Notes: generated by a model from the sequence alone, not told the origin. Numbered from the stretch's first letter, positions 42,624-53,576 are shown. The stretch: 64,000 nucleotides of DNA from Mesorhizobium prunaredense (GCF_900156895.1 NZ_FTPD01000067.1:486699-550698); one strand, 5' to 3'. Numbers and translations are program-made.

Positions 42624-43823
42624 CTACGACGCGGCAAAGTCGGCGAGAGCCGAACCCAAATCCCCGGCCGGCGTCACCTCGATGCGTTCCAAGCCGAGCC
42701 AGCCCTGCATCAGCTGCAATTCCTCAAAAAGTTCGGCGGCGGTTTGCGGCGGGGCGCTGGGCTCGGCATAGGCGGCATGGACGCGCAGCACGCCGGCCGG
42801 TCGGTCGGCCTTGAGGTCGATGCGCGCCACGATTCTGTCGCCGAGCAGGAACGGCAGCACATAATAGCCGTATTGGCGCTTTTCGGCAGGGGTGTAGATC
42901 TCGATGCGATAGCGGAAGTCGAACAGTCTTTCCGTGCGCGCGCGCTCGAAGACAACCGGATCGAACGGAGCGAGCAGCGCACGCGCCTTGATCTTGCGAG
43001 GAAAACGGGCGTCCTTGTGAAGATAGGCTGTTTTGTCCCAGCCTTCGACGCGGACCGGCAAAAGATCACCGGCGTCGACCAGTTCCTCGATGCGGCCCTT
43101 GATATCAGCGGGAGAGAGGCGGAAATAGTCGCGCAGGTCGCCTGCTGTCGCGACGCCGTGGGCGCGGGCTGAGATGCGCAGCAATTCGCGGTGCGCATCC
43201 TCAGGCGCGGGCACCGGCAGGGCAAGTATCGCCGGCGGCAGCACGCGCTGCGGCAGATCATAAAGCCGCTCGAAGCCACGACGCGACGCCGTGGTGATGC
43301 GGCCGGCCCAGAACAGCCATTCGAAAGCATGCTTGGCGTCGCTCCAGCCCCACCAGCCGCCGGAGCCTTTCTGGCCTTCGAGGGCGGAAGCGGCGATCGG
43401 ACCGCGTTCGACGACCTCGCGATAGATGTCTTCAATGTAGGCGGCGCGTTCGCGGCCCCACTTGGCCAGCCCGTTATACATTTCCTCGCCGCGCTCGGCC
43501 CGCTCCATGCGCCAGCGCATCAGTGGATAGGTTTCGACCGGCAGAAAGGAGGCTTCGTGCGCCCAATATTCGAAGACCTTGCGCTGACGCGTCACGGCGG
43601 CGTTGTCGAGCAGGGCGAGCGGGTAGGGGCCAAGCCGCGAATAGAGCGGCATATAATGGGCACGCACCACCGCGCTGACGGAATCGATCTGCAGCAGACC
43701 GGTCCGGGCAAGAACGCGGGCCAGATGGCGGCGATCAGGCGTGCTGCCGGGGCGAGGATCGGCAAACCCCTGTGCGGCAAGCGCGATGCGTCTGGCCATG
43801 GCGAGCGAGATTTTTTCCTTCAT
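42624..43823 (-). CDS. YcaQ/AlkX-like winged-helix DNA glycosylase
   Basis: The protein belongs to the YcaQ (AlkX) family of winged-helix DNA glycosylases, which act on bulky and crosslinked bases. The catalytic QxD motif is seen in GLLQIDSVSAVVRAHYMPLY, FEYWAHEASFLP is a family hallmark, and the C-terminal barrel has RQYGYYVLPFLLGDRIVARI. The length is 399 residues from the ATG at 43823; a start ten codons upstream is possible. The gene is divergent from the nuo operon. Confidence 0.88.
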   Translation of the reverse strand: MKEKISLAMARRIALAAQGFADPRPGSTPDRRHLARVLARTGLLQIDSVSAVVRAHYMPLYSRLGPYPLALLDNAAVTRQRKVFEYWAHEASFLPVETYPLMRWRMERAERGEEMYNGLAKWGRERAAYIEDIYREVVERGPIAASALEGQKGSGGWWGWSDAKHAFEWLFWAGRITTASRRGFERLYDLPQRVLPPAILALPVPAPEDAHRELLRISARAHGVATAGDLRDYFRLSPADIKGRIEELVDAGDLLPVRVEGWDKTAYLHKDARFPRKIKARALLAPFDPVVFERARTERLFDFRYRIEIYTPAEKRQYGYYVLPFLLGDRIVARIDLKADRPAGVLRVHAAYAEPSAPPQTAAELFEELQLMQGWLGLERIEVTPAGDLGSALADFAAS

Positions 43824-44158
43824 GCAGACGGCATTCTGTTGGCGTTCGACCAAAGGTGGGAGAGATGATTCCGCACCATGCTAGCAGGGTTTTGGCGGCA
43901 TCTATGTCAGGAGAGAAAAGTGGAGTAAAACGTGAAGGAAATCAAACAGGAGCGGATCGGACCAGTTTATCCGGATATGCCGTCGAGCACCGTGTTTTGA
44001 ACAAGGTTTGACTTGCTTCGCCGAAAGCCCTGCGCTAACCCTCGCCGCGTTGCAGCATAGAGCCCCCTAAAACGGTTCAGTGGTTAAACTGTCACGCTTC
44101 CGCAAGTGGGTCCGGTGCTGTAATCAGAGTGGATTGGCCGCCAACGGAAAGCTGCAGC
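43824..44158. other. Divergent regulatory region upstream of nuoA
   Basis: No gene is seen. This region must hold the promoter of the nuo operon. A TTGACT at 44008 resembles a -35 box but no clear -10 box follows, so no promoter is called. Confidence 0.4.
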
Positions 44159-45092
<934 letters not shown>

Positions 45093-45096
<4 letters not shown>

Positions 45097-45704
45097 GCGG
45101 GATGATGAGCCTGAATGAACTCTCGACCTATCTCGGCGAGAAGCTGAGCGGCCGGATCGGCGATGCGGTGTTTGCCTATGGCGAACTCACCATCTCGGTC
45201 GAGCCGCACGATCTGATCGAGGTGGTGAGCTTCCTGCGCGACGATCCAAAATGCCAGTTCATCTCGATCATCGACGTCTGCGGCGCCGATTATCCATCGC
45301 GGGCCAAGCGCTTCGACGTCGTCTATCACCTGCTGTCGCCGAAGCAGAATGTTCGCATCCGCATCAAGCTCCAGGCGGACGAGGAGACGGTGGTGCCGTC
45401 GATCACCGGTGTGTTTCCGGGCGCCGACTGGTTTGAACGCGAGGCCTACGATCTCTATGGCGTGCTGTTTTCCGGCCATCCCGATTTGCGCAGGATCCTG
45501 ACGGACTACGGCTTCGAAGGTCATCCGCTGCGCAAGGATTTCCCGCTGACCGGTTTCGTCGAGGTGCGTTACGACGACGAGGCCAAGCGGGTCATCTACG
45601 AGCCGGTCGAGCTCAAGCAGGAATTCCGCAATTTCGATTTTCTCAGCCCTTGGGAGGGGACGGATTACGTCCTTCCAGGCGACGAAAAAGCCAAGACGAA
45701 TTGA
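45093..45704 (+). CDS. nuoC: NADH-quinone oxidoreductase subunit C
   Basis: NuoC is a peripheral-arm subunit that packs against NuoD. FISIIDVCGADYPSRAKRFD, DWFEREAYDLYGVLFSGHPD and LTDYGFEGHPLRKDFPLTG are strongly conserved. The GTG start overlaps the nuoB stop; ATG codons at 45102 and 45105 are alternatives. The length is 203 residues. Confidence 0.97.
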
Positions 45705-45713
45705 GACGCCAGA

Positions 45714-46904
45714 ATGGCTGAAACTTCCGTCCGCAACTTCAACATCAATTTCGGCCCGCAACACCCTGCAGCGCATGGTGTTTTGCGTCTTGTGCTAGAA
45801 CTCGACGGCGAAGTCGTCGATCGCGTCGATCCGCATATCGGGCTGTTGCATCGCGGCACTGAAAAGCTGATCGAAGCCAAGACCTATCTGCAGGCCGTGC
45901 CCTATCTCGACCGGCTCGACTATTGCGCGCCGATGAACCAGGAGCATGCCTTCGCGCTGGCCGCCGAGCGGCTGCTCGGCATCGAGGTGCCGAAGCGCGG
46001 CCAGCTGATCCGCGTGCTTTATTGCGAGATCGGCCGCATCATGTCGCACATCCTCAATGTGACGACGCAGGCAATGGATGTCGGCGCGCTGACGCCGCCG
46101 CTGTGGGGTTTTGTCGAGCGCGAAAAGCTGATGGTGTTCTATGAGCGGGCCAGCGGTTCGCGCATGCATGCGGCCTATTTCCGGCCCGGCGGCGTCCACC
46201 AGGACCTGCCGCAGCAGCTGGTCGAGGATATCGGCAACTGGATCGATCCGTTCCTGAAATCGCTCGACGACCTCGACGCACTGCTCACCGGCAACCGCAT
46301 CTTCAAACAGCGCAATGTCGACATCGGCACCGTCTCGCTGGCCGATGCCTGGGCCTGGGGCTTTTCGGGCGTCATGGTGCGTGGATCCGGCGTCGCCTGG
46401 GATCTGCGCAAGTCGCAGCCCTATGAATGCTATGCCGAGATGGATTTCGACATTCCGATCGGCAAGAACGGCGACTGCTACGACCGTTATCTCGTGCGCA
46501 TGGAAGAGATGCGCCAGTCGGCGAAAATCATGCGCCAGTGCGTCGACCTGCTGCTCGGCAAGGAAGGCAGCGGGCCGGTGTCGAACCTAGACGGCAAGGT
46601 GGTGCCGCCGAAGCGCGCGGCGATGAAGCGTTCGATGGAAGCGCTGATCCATCACTTCAAGCTCTACACCGAGGGCTACCGCGTGCCGGCCGGCGAGGTC
46701 TATGCGGCGGTCGAAGCGCCGAAAGGCGAGTTCGGCGTCTATCTGGTCTCGGACGGCACCAACAAGCCCTATCGCTGCAAGCTGCGCGCGCCCGGCTTCG
46801 CGCATCTGCAGGCCATGGATTTTTTGTGCCGCGGCCACATGCTGGCCGACGTCACCGCCGTTCTCGGCTCTCTCGACATCGTGTTTGGTGAGGTCGATCG
46901 ATAA
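45714..46904 (+). CDS. nuoD: NADH-quinone oxidoreductase subunit D
   Basis: NuoD is the 49-kDa-type subunit that forms the quinone pocket with NuoB. INFGPQHPAAHGVLRLVLEL, HIGLLHRGTEKLIE, YLDRLDYCAPMNQEHAF and the C-terminal DIVFGEVDR are diagnostic. The length is 396 residues, and nuoE starts directly after the stop codon. Confidence 0.98.
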   Translation: MAETSVRNFNINFGPQHPAAHGVLRLVLELDGEVVDRVDPHIGLLHRGTEKLIEAKTYLQAVPYLDRLDYCAPMNQEHAFALAAERLLGIEVPKRGQLIRVLYCEIGRIMSHILNVTTQAMDVGALTPPLWGFVEREKLMVFYERASGSRMHAAYFRPGGVHQDLPQQLVEDIGNWIDPFLKSLDDLDALLTGNRIFKQRNVDIGTVSLADAWAWGFSGVMVRGSGVAWDLRKSQPYECYAEMDFDIPIGKNGDCYDRYLVRMEEMRQSAKIMRQCVDLLLGKEGSGPVSNLDGKVVPPKRAAMKRSMEALIHHFKLYTEGYRVPAGEVYAAVEAPKGEFGVYLVSDGTNKPYRCKLRAPGFAHLQAMDFLCRGHMLADVTAVLGSLDIVFGEVDR

Positions 46905-48221
46905 ATGTCAGTCCGCCGTCTCGCAGAAGCCAGCCTCCAGCCAGCCTCCTTCGCCTTCAATCGGGCGAATGCAGCAGCGGCGAAGCAATGGATCAAGAAA
47001 TATCCGAAGGGCCGCGAGCAGTCGGCGATCATCCCGTTGCTGATGCTGGCGCAGGAGCAGGAAGGCTGGGTAACCAAGGCGGCGATCGAGACGATCTCCG
47101 ACATGCTCGGCATGCCCTACATCAGAGGGCTCGAAGTCGCGACCTTCTATACGCAGTACCAGCTCAATCCGGTCGGCACCCGCGCGCATATCCAGGTCTG
47201 CGGCACCACGCCCTGCATGCTGCGCGGCTCGGAAGCTCTGATGGACGTGTGCCGCTCAAAAATCCATCACGACCAGTTCCACACCAACGACAAGGGCACG
47301 CTGTCGTGGGAAGAGGTCGAATGCCTTGGCGCCTGCGTCAACGCGCCGATGGTGATGATTTTCAAGGACACGTTCGAGGATCTGACGCCGGAGGTGCTTG
47401 CCGAGATCATCGACCTCTATGATGCCGGCAAGGGCGCCTCGGTGACGCCGGGGCCGCAGAACGGCCGCATCACCTCCGAGCCGATCACCGGTCTGACGAC
47501 GCTGAAGAGCGAAAAGGCAATCCTGAAGACGACCCGCGACAGGGAAGCCAAGGCGGCTGCCAAGGCCGCCAGGGCGGCTGCACCAGCGGCAATTGTCGCG
47601 ACGCCGGCGGCTCCGGCCGCACAGGCACCGGCGGCCCCGGTCGCGCCGTCGAAAGCCAGCAAGCCGAAGACCGATGCGCCCGAAACCAGCCCGGCGCTGG
47701 AGACGCCTTCTCCGGCAAAGGTCGCACCAGAGACGGAAAAGGCGGCGAGCGTCAGAGCACCGCGGCATTCGGCCGCCAATGCCAACAAGGCCGCGCCGGA
47801 AGTCGAAAAGGTTTTGAAACAGCGCAGCGGTCCGATAGTCAAGGCTGAGCCAGCGGCTGCTTTCAAGGCGCCGGAGTTGAAGGAAGCGCCGATCGGCGCT
47901 GCCGGCAAAAAGGCCATCAAGCCAGCCAAGCCTTCGCTCGAGGACAAGAACCGTCCGGCCGGCATCGCAAAGCCGGCACTGGTCGACGATCTCAAGCTGA
48001 TCTCGGGCGTCGGCCCTAAGATCGAAGGCATCCTGCATTCACTTGGTATCTTCACCTACGCGCAAGTCGCGTCATGGAAGAAGGCCGAGCGCGAGTGGGT
48101 CGATGGCTATCTCAGTTTCCACGGCCGCATCGAGCGCGAAGACTGGGTCAAGCAGGCCAAGGCGCTGGCCAAGGGCGGGGTCGCCGAATATATCCGCGTC
48201 TTCGGCAAGAAGCCGGTCTGA
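46905..48221 (+). CDS. nuoE: NADH-quinone oxidoreductase subunit E with a long C-terminal extension
   Basis: Residues 1 to about 180 form the normal NuoE thioredoxin-like domain that binds a 2Fe-2S cluster through C99, C104, C140 and C144 (VCGTTPCMLRG and VECLGACVNAPMV). After this comes an Ala/Pro/Lys-rich linker (about residues 205-355). The last 79 residues (VDDLKLISGVGPKIEGILHS and on) form a helix-hairpin-helix-like domain. The total of 438 residues is more than twice that of E. coli NuoE. The same terminal domain ends the protein encoded at 49686, between nuoF and nuoG. Confidence 0.95.
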   Translation: MSVRRLAEASLQPASFAFNRANAAAAKQWIKKYPKGREQSAIIPLLMLAQEQEGWVTKAAIETISDMLGMPYIRGLEVATFYTQYQLNPVGTRAHIQVCGTTPCMLRGSEALMDVCRSKIHHDQFHTNDKGTLSWEEVECLGACVNAPMVMIFKDTFEDLTPEVLAEIIDLYDAGKGASVTPGPQNGRITSEPITGLTTLKSEKAILKTTRDREAKAAAKAARAAAPAAIVATPAAPAAQAPAAPVAPSKASKPKTDAPETSPALETPSPAKVAPETEKAASVRAPRHSAANANKAAPEVEKVLKQRSGPIVKAEPAAAFKAPELKEAPIGAAGKKAIKPAKPSLEDKNRPAGIAKPALVDDLKLISGVGPKIEGILHSLGIFTYAQVASWKKAEREWVDGYLSFHGRIEREDWVKQAKALAKGGVAEYIRVFGKKPV

Positions 48222-48231
48222 GGGACGAACA

Positions 48232-49536
48232 ATGCTTCAGGACAAAGACCGCATCTTCAACAACATCTACGGCCGCTTCGACAAGTCGCTGGCCGGTGCG
48301 ATGGCGCGCGGCGCCTGGGACAACACGCCCGGCATCATCGCCAAGGGGCGCGACTGGATCGTCAACGAGATGAAGGCATCAGGCCTGCGCGGCCGCGGCG
48401 GCGCCGGCTTCCCGACCGGGCTGAAGTGGTCGTTCATGCCCAAGCAGAGTGACGGCCGGCCGAGCTATCTCGTCGTCAATGCCGACGAATCCGAACCCGG
48501 CACCTGCAAGGACCGCGACATATTGCGCCATGACCCGCATACGCTGGTCGAAGGCTGCCTGATCGCCGGCTTCGCCATGGGCGCGATCGCCGCCTACATC
48601 TATGTGCGCGGCGAGTTCATCCGCGAGCGCGAGGCGCTGCAGCGCGCCATCGACGAGGCCTATGCGGCCAAGCTGATCGGCAAGAACAACATTTCCGGCT
48701 ACGATTTCGACATCTACATGCACCATGGCGCCGGCGCCTATATCTGCGGCGAGGAAACGGCGCTGCTCGAAAGCCTCGAAGGCAAGAAGGGCCAGCCGCG
48801 GCTGAAACCGCCGTTTCCGGCCAATGTCGGCCTCTATGGCTGCCCGACGACGGTCAACAATGTCGAGTCGATCGCGGTGGCGCCGACCATTTTGCGCCGC
48901 GGCGCTGCCTGGTTCTCGTCCATCGGCCGGCCCAACAATGTCGGCACCAAGCTGTTCTGCGTTTCGGGCCACGTCAACACTCCGTGCACCGTCGAAGAAG
49001 CGATGTCGATCCCGTTCCGCGAGCTGATCGAGACGCATTGCGGCGGCATTCGCGGCGGCTGGGACAATCTGCTGGCGGTCATTCCGGGCGGCGCTTCGGT
49101 GCCGCTGGTGCCGGCGGAGCAGATCATCGACGCGCCGATGGATTTCGATGCGCTGCGTGACCTGAAATCGGGTCTCGGCACGGCGGCTGTCATCGTCATG
49201 GACAAATCGACCGATATCGTGAAGGCGATTGCCCGGCTTTCCTACTTCTACAAGCACGAGAGCTGCGGCCAGTGCACGCCGTGCCGCGAAGGCACCGGCT
49301 GGATGTGGCGGGTGATGGAGCGGCTGGTGCGCGGCGAGGCGCAGAAGCGTGAGATCGACATGCTGCTCGACGTGACCAAACAGGTCGAAGGCCACACGAT
49401 CTGCGCGCTGGGCGATGCGGCGGCGTGGCCGATCCAGGGCCTGATGCGGCATTTCCGCGGCGAGGTGGAGCGGCGTATCGACGAGTTTTCGCGCAATGCG
49501 CACCGGGCAGAGCCGGTGATGGTGGCGGCGGAATAG
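48232..49536 (+). CDS. nuoF: NADH-quinone oxidoreductase subunit F
   Basis: NuoF binds NADH, FMN and a 4Fe-4S cluster. LRGRGGAGFPTGLKWSFMP is the FMN/NADH-binding glycine-rich region, GAGAYICGEETALLESLEG follows, and the cluster ligands lie in ESCGQCTPCREGTGW and HTICALGDAAAWP. The length is 434 residues from the ATG at 48232. A 24-base tandem array follows the stop codon. Confidence 0.98.
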   Translation: MLQDKDRIFNNIYGRFDKSLAGAMARGAWDNTPGIIAKGRDWIVNEMKASGLRGRGGAGFPTGLKWSFMPKQSDGRPSYLVVNADESEPGTCKDRDILRHDPHTLVEGCLIAGFAMGAIAAYIYVRGEFIREREALQRAIDEAYAAKLIGKNNISGYDFDIYMHHGAGAYICGEETALLESLEGKKGQPRLKPPFPANVGLYGCPTTVNNVESIAVAPTILRRGAAWFSSIGRPNNVGTKLFCVSGHVNTPCTVEEAMSIPFRELIETHCGGIRGGWDNLLAVIPGGASVPLVPAEQIIDAPMDFDALRDLKSGLGTAAVIVMDKSTDIVKAIARLSYFYKHESCGQCTPCREGTGWMWRVMERLVRGEAQKREIDMLLDVTKQVEGHTICALGDAAAWPIQGLMRHFRGEVERRIDEFSRNAHRAEPVMVAAE

Positions 49537-49548
49537 ACGAATTTGAAG

Positions 49549-49644
49549 CGGGCGAGTGCCCGATTTGAGATACGGGCGAATGCCCGATCTGAGATACGGG
49601 CAAGAGCCCGATCTGAAATACGGGCAAGTGCCCGATTTGAGGAA
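49549..49644 (+). repeat. Four tandem 24-base repeats after nuoF
   Basis: Four units, the first beginning CGGGCGAGTGCCCGATTTGA, run without gaps. Each unit contains a small hairpin (CGGGC and GCCCG). The array starts 12 bases after the nuoF stop codon and ends about 40 bases before the next gene. Confidence 0.9.
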
Positions 49645-49685
49645 ACAGGCCGGGGCATACGGAAGAAACGACCAGGAGACCACCT

Positions 49686-50375
49686 ATGTCGCTGCATTCG
49701 AGACCCGATTATTTGATGCCAGATTTGGACCCGTTCGAGAAGATGAACCAGGACCTGACCAGGATGATGCCGAAGGAGATGGCCAGCGCCGTCAATCTCC
49801 TGGCGCATCCTGTCGCGGGTGCGGCAGCGATGTCGGCGCTTGGCATCGGGCTTGCCAATCATGCCTTTGGGGTGTGGATGGGCGTGCTCTCGGGCGCCGC
49901 CGAGGCCTCGCAGCGGCTCTTCCAGCCGATCGTCGACGATTTCGATGCCAGGGTCGAAGGCTTTTCGCAGACAGGGACAAGCTCCTCGACCAAGGCGCGC
50001 GCGACGACGAAAACCTTGATCGCCGAGGCGCAGTCCTTCGCCAGGGACGTGAACGACATAGCCGCGAACAGTAGGGATGATGCACGCAGCGTCGTGGATG
50101 CGGCTGCCGCCCCGGCCGGGTTGATGCCCGAGGATTTCAAGCAGCCCAAGGCCATGGATCGCCCGGAAAATCCGGCCGACCTCAAGGCGATATCGGGCAT
50201 CGGGCCGAAACTGGAACAGGTGCTGAACGGCCTGGGCGTCTGGACGTATGGCCAGATCGCGGCATGGACGCCGGAAGAGATCGCCTGGGTCGACGATTAT
50301 CTGTCGTTCAAGGGCCGCATCGGTCGCGACAACTGGCTTGGCCAGGCGGCGGCGCTGGCCGCGGCCAAACGTTGA
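49686..50375 (+). CDS. Non-canonical nuo-operon protein with NuoE-type C-terminal domain
   Basis: The 229-residue protein lies between nuoF and nuoG and is not a standard complex I subunit. Residues 1-110 are helical and recall phasin-like proteins (LDPFEKMNQDLTRMMPKEMA, then GIGLANHAFGVWMGVLSGAA). Residues 163-229 (DLKAISGIGPKLEQVLNGLG, ending NWLGQAAALAAAKR) match the last part of NuoE at more than half of the positions. AGGAGA lies six bases before the ATG. It may be an accessory or assembly factor of complex I, which is inference from position and the shared domain. Confidence 0.75.
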   Translation: MSLHSRPDYLMPDLDPFEKMNQDLTRMMPKEMASAVNLLAHPVAGAAAMSALGIGLANHAFGVWMGVLSGAAEASQRLFQPIVDDFDARVEGFSQTGTSSSTKARATTKTLIAEAQSFARDVNDIAANSRDDARSVVDAAAAPAGLMPEDFKQPKAMDRPENPADLKAISGIGPKLEQVLNGLGVWTYGQIAAWTPEEIAWVDDYLSFKGRIGRDNWLGQAAALAAAKR

Positions 50376-50449
50376 ATTCAATGCCGGGCGCGGTTTCGGC
50401 TGCGCCCGGAAAGAAAGATTGCGGAATGTCCGCAGGGGTTTGAGACGAA

Positions 50450-52531
50450 ATGGCAAAGCTCAAGGTCGACGGGAAAGAGATTACTGTACCCGACCACTAC
50501 ACGCTGCTGCAGGCAGCCGAGGACGCCGGCGCGGAAGTGCCGCGCTTCTGCTTCCATGAGCGGCTGTCGATCGCCGGCAATTGCCGCATGTGCCTGATCG
50601 AGGTGAAGGGCGGGCCGCCCAAGCCGCAGGCGTCCTGCGCCATGGGCGTGCGCGATCTGCGTCCGGGACCAAATGGCGAAACGCCGGAAATCTTCACCAA
50701 CACGCCGATGGTCAAGAAGGCCCGGGAAGGCGTGATGGAATTCCTGCTGATCAACCATCCGCTCGATTGCCCGATCTGCGACCAGGGCGGCGAGTGCGAC
50801 CTGCAGGACCAGGCGATGGCGTTCGGCGTCGATTCCTCGCGCTATCACGAGAACAAGCGGGCGGTCGAAGACAAGTATATCGGGCCGCTGGTCAAGACGA
50901 TCATGAACCGCTGCATCCATTGCACGCGCTGCGTCCGCTTCACCACCGAAATTGCCGGCATTTCCGAGCTCGGCCTGATCGGCCGCGGTGAGGACGCCGA
51001 AATCACCACTTATCTCGAAAGCGCGATGACATCGGAACTGCAGGGCAACGTCATCGATCTTTGCCCGGTCGGTGCGCTGACCTCCAAGCCCTACGCCTTC
51101 CAGGCGCGGCCGTGGGAACTGACCAAGACCGAATCCATCGACGTCATGGATGCCGTCGGCTCGGCGATCCGCGTCGACAGCCGAGGCCGCGAGGTGATGC
51201 GCATCCTGCCGCGCACCAACGAGGCGGTGAACGAGGAGTGGATTTCCGACAAGACCCGCTTCATCTGGGACGGCTTGCGCACCCAGCGCCTCGACCGCCC
51301 ATATGTCCGCAAGAACGGCAAGCTGGCCCCGGCAAGCTGGGCCGAGGCTTTTTCCGCGATCAAGGAAGCGGTGTCGAGCACCGCGCCCGACAAGATCGGC
51401 GCCATATCAGGCGATCTCGCCGCCGTCGAGGAGATCTATGCGCTGAAGCTGCTGATGGCCTCGCTCGGCTCGAAAAGCACCGACTGCCGCCAGGATGGCG
51501 CTGCGCTCGATCCGTCGCTCGGCCGGGCAAGCTATCTCTTCAATCCGACCATCGAGGGCATCGAGCAGGCCGACGCGGTGCTGATCATCGGCGCCAATCC
51601 GCGCTTCGAGGCGTCCTTGCTCAACGCCCGCATCCGCAAGCGCTGGCGGGTCGGCAACCTGCCGGTCGGCGTCATCGGCGATATCGGCGATACGCGCTAC
51701 GACTATGAGCAGCTCGGCGCCGGACCGGAATCGCTGAAGGATTTGACCGACGGCAACGGCAAATTCTTCCAGGTGCTGAAGCAGGCGACGCATCCGCTTG
51801 TTATCGTCGGTCAGGGCGCGCTGTCGCGCTCGGACGGCGCGGCCGTGCTCGGCCAGGCGGCGAAGCTCAGCCTGGCCGTCAATGCTGCGAGAGCCGACTG
51901 GAACGGGTTTGCCGTGCTGCACACTGCGGCGGCGCGTGTCGGCGGTCTCGATGTCGGCTTCGTGCCGGGCGAGGGCGGCAAGAACGTCGCCGGCATGCTG
52001 GGCGACATGGAGGTGCTGTTCCTGCTCGGCGCCGACGAGATCGACATGGCCAAGACCGGCGGCGCCTTCGTCGTCTATATCGGCACGCATGGCGACCACG
52101 GCGCGCACCGCGCCGACGTCATCCTGCCGGGCGCCGCCTATACCGAAAAATCGGGCACGTACGTCAACACCGAGGGCCGCGTGCAGCAGACCAACCGTGC
52201 CGGCTTCGCGCCGGGCGATGCGCGCGAGGACTGGGCGATCCTGCGGGCGCTGTCGGATGTGTTGGGCAAGAGATTGTCGTTCGATTCGCTGCCGCAGCTG
52301 CGCGCAAAACTCTATGGCGAATACCCGCATCTTGCCCGCATCGACCAGGTCGCGGCCGGCAATGCTGACGATGTCGCCAAGGTGGCAAAGCTCGGCGGGC
52401 GGCTGGGCAAGGGCGCCTTCACCTCGCCGGTCAAGGATTTCTACCTGACCAATCCGATCGCGCGGGCTTCCGCAGTGATGGCGGAGTGCTCGGCGCTGGC
52501 GAAAAACGGCTTCAGGCAGGCGGCGGAATAG
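50450..52531 (+). CDS. nuoG: NADH-quinone oxidoreductase subunit G
   Basis: NuoG is the large iron-sulfur subunit of the peripheral arm. Cluster ligands are seen in VPRFCFHERLSIAGNCRMCL, LDCPICDQGGECDLQDQAM and MNRCIHCTRCVRFTTEIAGI. The remainder is a molybdopterin-oxidoreductase-like domain without the cofactor site. The length is 693 residues, normal for alphaproteobacteria. nuoH begins one base after the stop codon. Confidence 0.98.
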   Translation: MAKLKVDGKEITVPDHYTLLQAAEDAGAEVPRFCFHERLSIAGNCRMCLIEVKGGPPKPQASCAMGVRDLRPGPNGETPEIFTNTPMVKKAREGVMEFLLINHPLDCPICDQGGECDLQDQAMAFGVDSSRYHENKRAVEDKYIGPLVKTIMNRCIHCTRCVRFTTEIAGISELGLIGRGEDAEITTYLESAMTSELQGNVIDLCPVGALTSKPYAFQARPWELTKTESIDVMDAVGSAIRVDSRGREVMRILPRTNEAVNEEWISDKTRFIWDGLRTQRLDRPYVRKNGKLAPASWAEAFSAIKEAVSSTAPDKIGAISGDLAAVEEIYALKLLMASLGSKSTDCRQDGAALDPSLGRASYLFNPTIEGIEQADAVLIIGANPRFEASLLNARIRKRWRVGNLPVGVIGDIGDTRYDYEQLGAGPESLKDLTDGNGKFFQVLKQATHPLVIVGQGALSRSDGAAVLGQAAKLSLAVNAARADWNGFAVLHTAAARVGGLDVGFVPGEGGKNVAGMLGDMEVLFLLGADEIDMAKTGGAFVVYIGTHGDHGAHRADVILPGAAYTEKSGTYVNTEGRVQQTNRAGFAPGDAREDWAILRALSDVLGKRLSFDSLPQLRAKLYGEYPHLARIDQVAAGNADDVAKVAKLGGRLGKGAFTSPVKDFYLTNPIARASAVMAECSALAKNGFRQAAE

Positions 52532-52532
52532 C

Positions 52533-53576
52533 ATGGACACCTTCTTCTCCTTCTACGTGCTGCCGGCGCTGCTCATCCTGCTGAAGTCAGTCGTGCTGAT
52601 CGTCGTGCTGTTGATCTTCGTCGCCTACATCCTGTACGCGGACCGCAAGATCTGGGCGGCGGTGCAGTTGCGCCGCGGCCCGAACGTCGTCGGCCCATGG
52701 GGCACGCTGCAGGCTTTCGCCGACCTTCTGAAGTTCGTGTTCAAGGAGCCGGTGATTCCGTCCGGCGCCAACAAGGGCGTTTTTCTGCTGGCGCCCTTGG
52801 TTTCGGCGGTTTTGGCGATCTCGGCCTGGGCGGTGATACCGGTCAATGAGGGCTGGGCGATCGCCAACGTCAATGTCGGCATCCTCTACGTCTTCGCCAT
52901 CTCCTCGCTCGAGGTCTATGGCGTGATCATGGGCGGCTGGGCGTCCAACTCGAAATATCCGTTCCTCGGCGCGCTGCGCTCGGCCGCGCAGATGGTGTCC
53001 TACGAGGTCTCGATCGGCTTCGTCATCGTCACAGTGCTGCTTTGCGTCGGCTCGCTCAACCTGTCCGACATCGTGCTGTCGCAGCAGGACGGGCTGGGCA
53101 CGCGGGTCGGCCTGCCCAACACCTTCCTCGACTGGCATTGGCTGTCGCTGTTCCCGATGTTCGTCATCTTCTTCATCTCGGCGCTGGCCGAAACGAACCG
53201 CCCTCCCTTCGACCTGGTGGAAGCCGAATCGGAACTCGTCGCCGGCCATATGGTCGAATATTCATCGACGCCGTTCCTGCTGTTCTTCCTCGGCGAGTAT
53301 GTCGCCATCGTGCTGATGTGCGCGCTGGCCACCATCCTGTTCCTCGGCGGCTGGCTGCCGCCCTTCGATTTCGCTCCCTTCACCTGGGTGCCGGGTCTGA
53401 TCTGGTTCGTCCTCAAGGTCTGCCTGGTGTTCTTCATGATCTCGATGGTGAAGGCCTTCGTGCCGCGCTACCGCTACGACCAGCTGATGCGGCTCGGCTG
53501 GAAGGTCTTCCTGCCGATCTCGCTGGCGATGGTGGTGATTGTCGCCGCGTTCCTCAAGATCACGGGGTTTGCGTGA
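52533..53576 (+). CDS. nuoH: NADH-quinone oxidoreductase subunit H
   Basis: NuoH is the membrane subunit that connects the quinone site with the proton channels. LRRGPNVVGPWGTLQAFADL, FKEPVIPSGANKGVF, SYEVSIGFVIVTVLL and NRPPFDLVEAESELVAG are diagnostic. The length is 347 residues. Its stop codon overlaps the start of the small gene that follows. Confidence 0.98.
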   Translation: MDTFFSFYVLPALLILLKSVVLIVVLLIFVAYILYADRKIWAAVQLRRGPNVVGPWGTLQAFADLLKFVFKEPVIPSGANKGVFLLAPLVSAVLAISAWAVIPVNEGWAIANVNVGILYVFAISSLEVYGVIMGGWASNSKYPFLGALRSAAQMVSYEVSIGFVIVTVLLCVGSLNLSDIVLSQQDGLGTRVGLPNTFLDWHWLSLFPMFVIFFISALAETNRPPFDLVEAESELVAGHMVEYSSTPFLLFFLGEYVAIVLMCALATILFLGGWLPPFDFAPFTWVPGLIWFVLKVCLVFFMISMVKAFVPRYRYDQLMRLGWKVFLPISLAMVVIVAAFLKITGFA

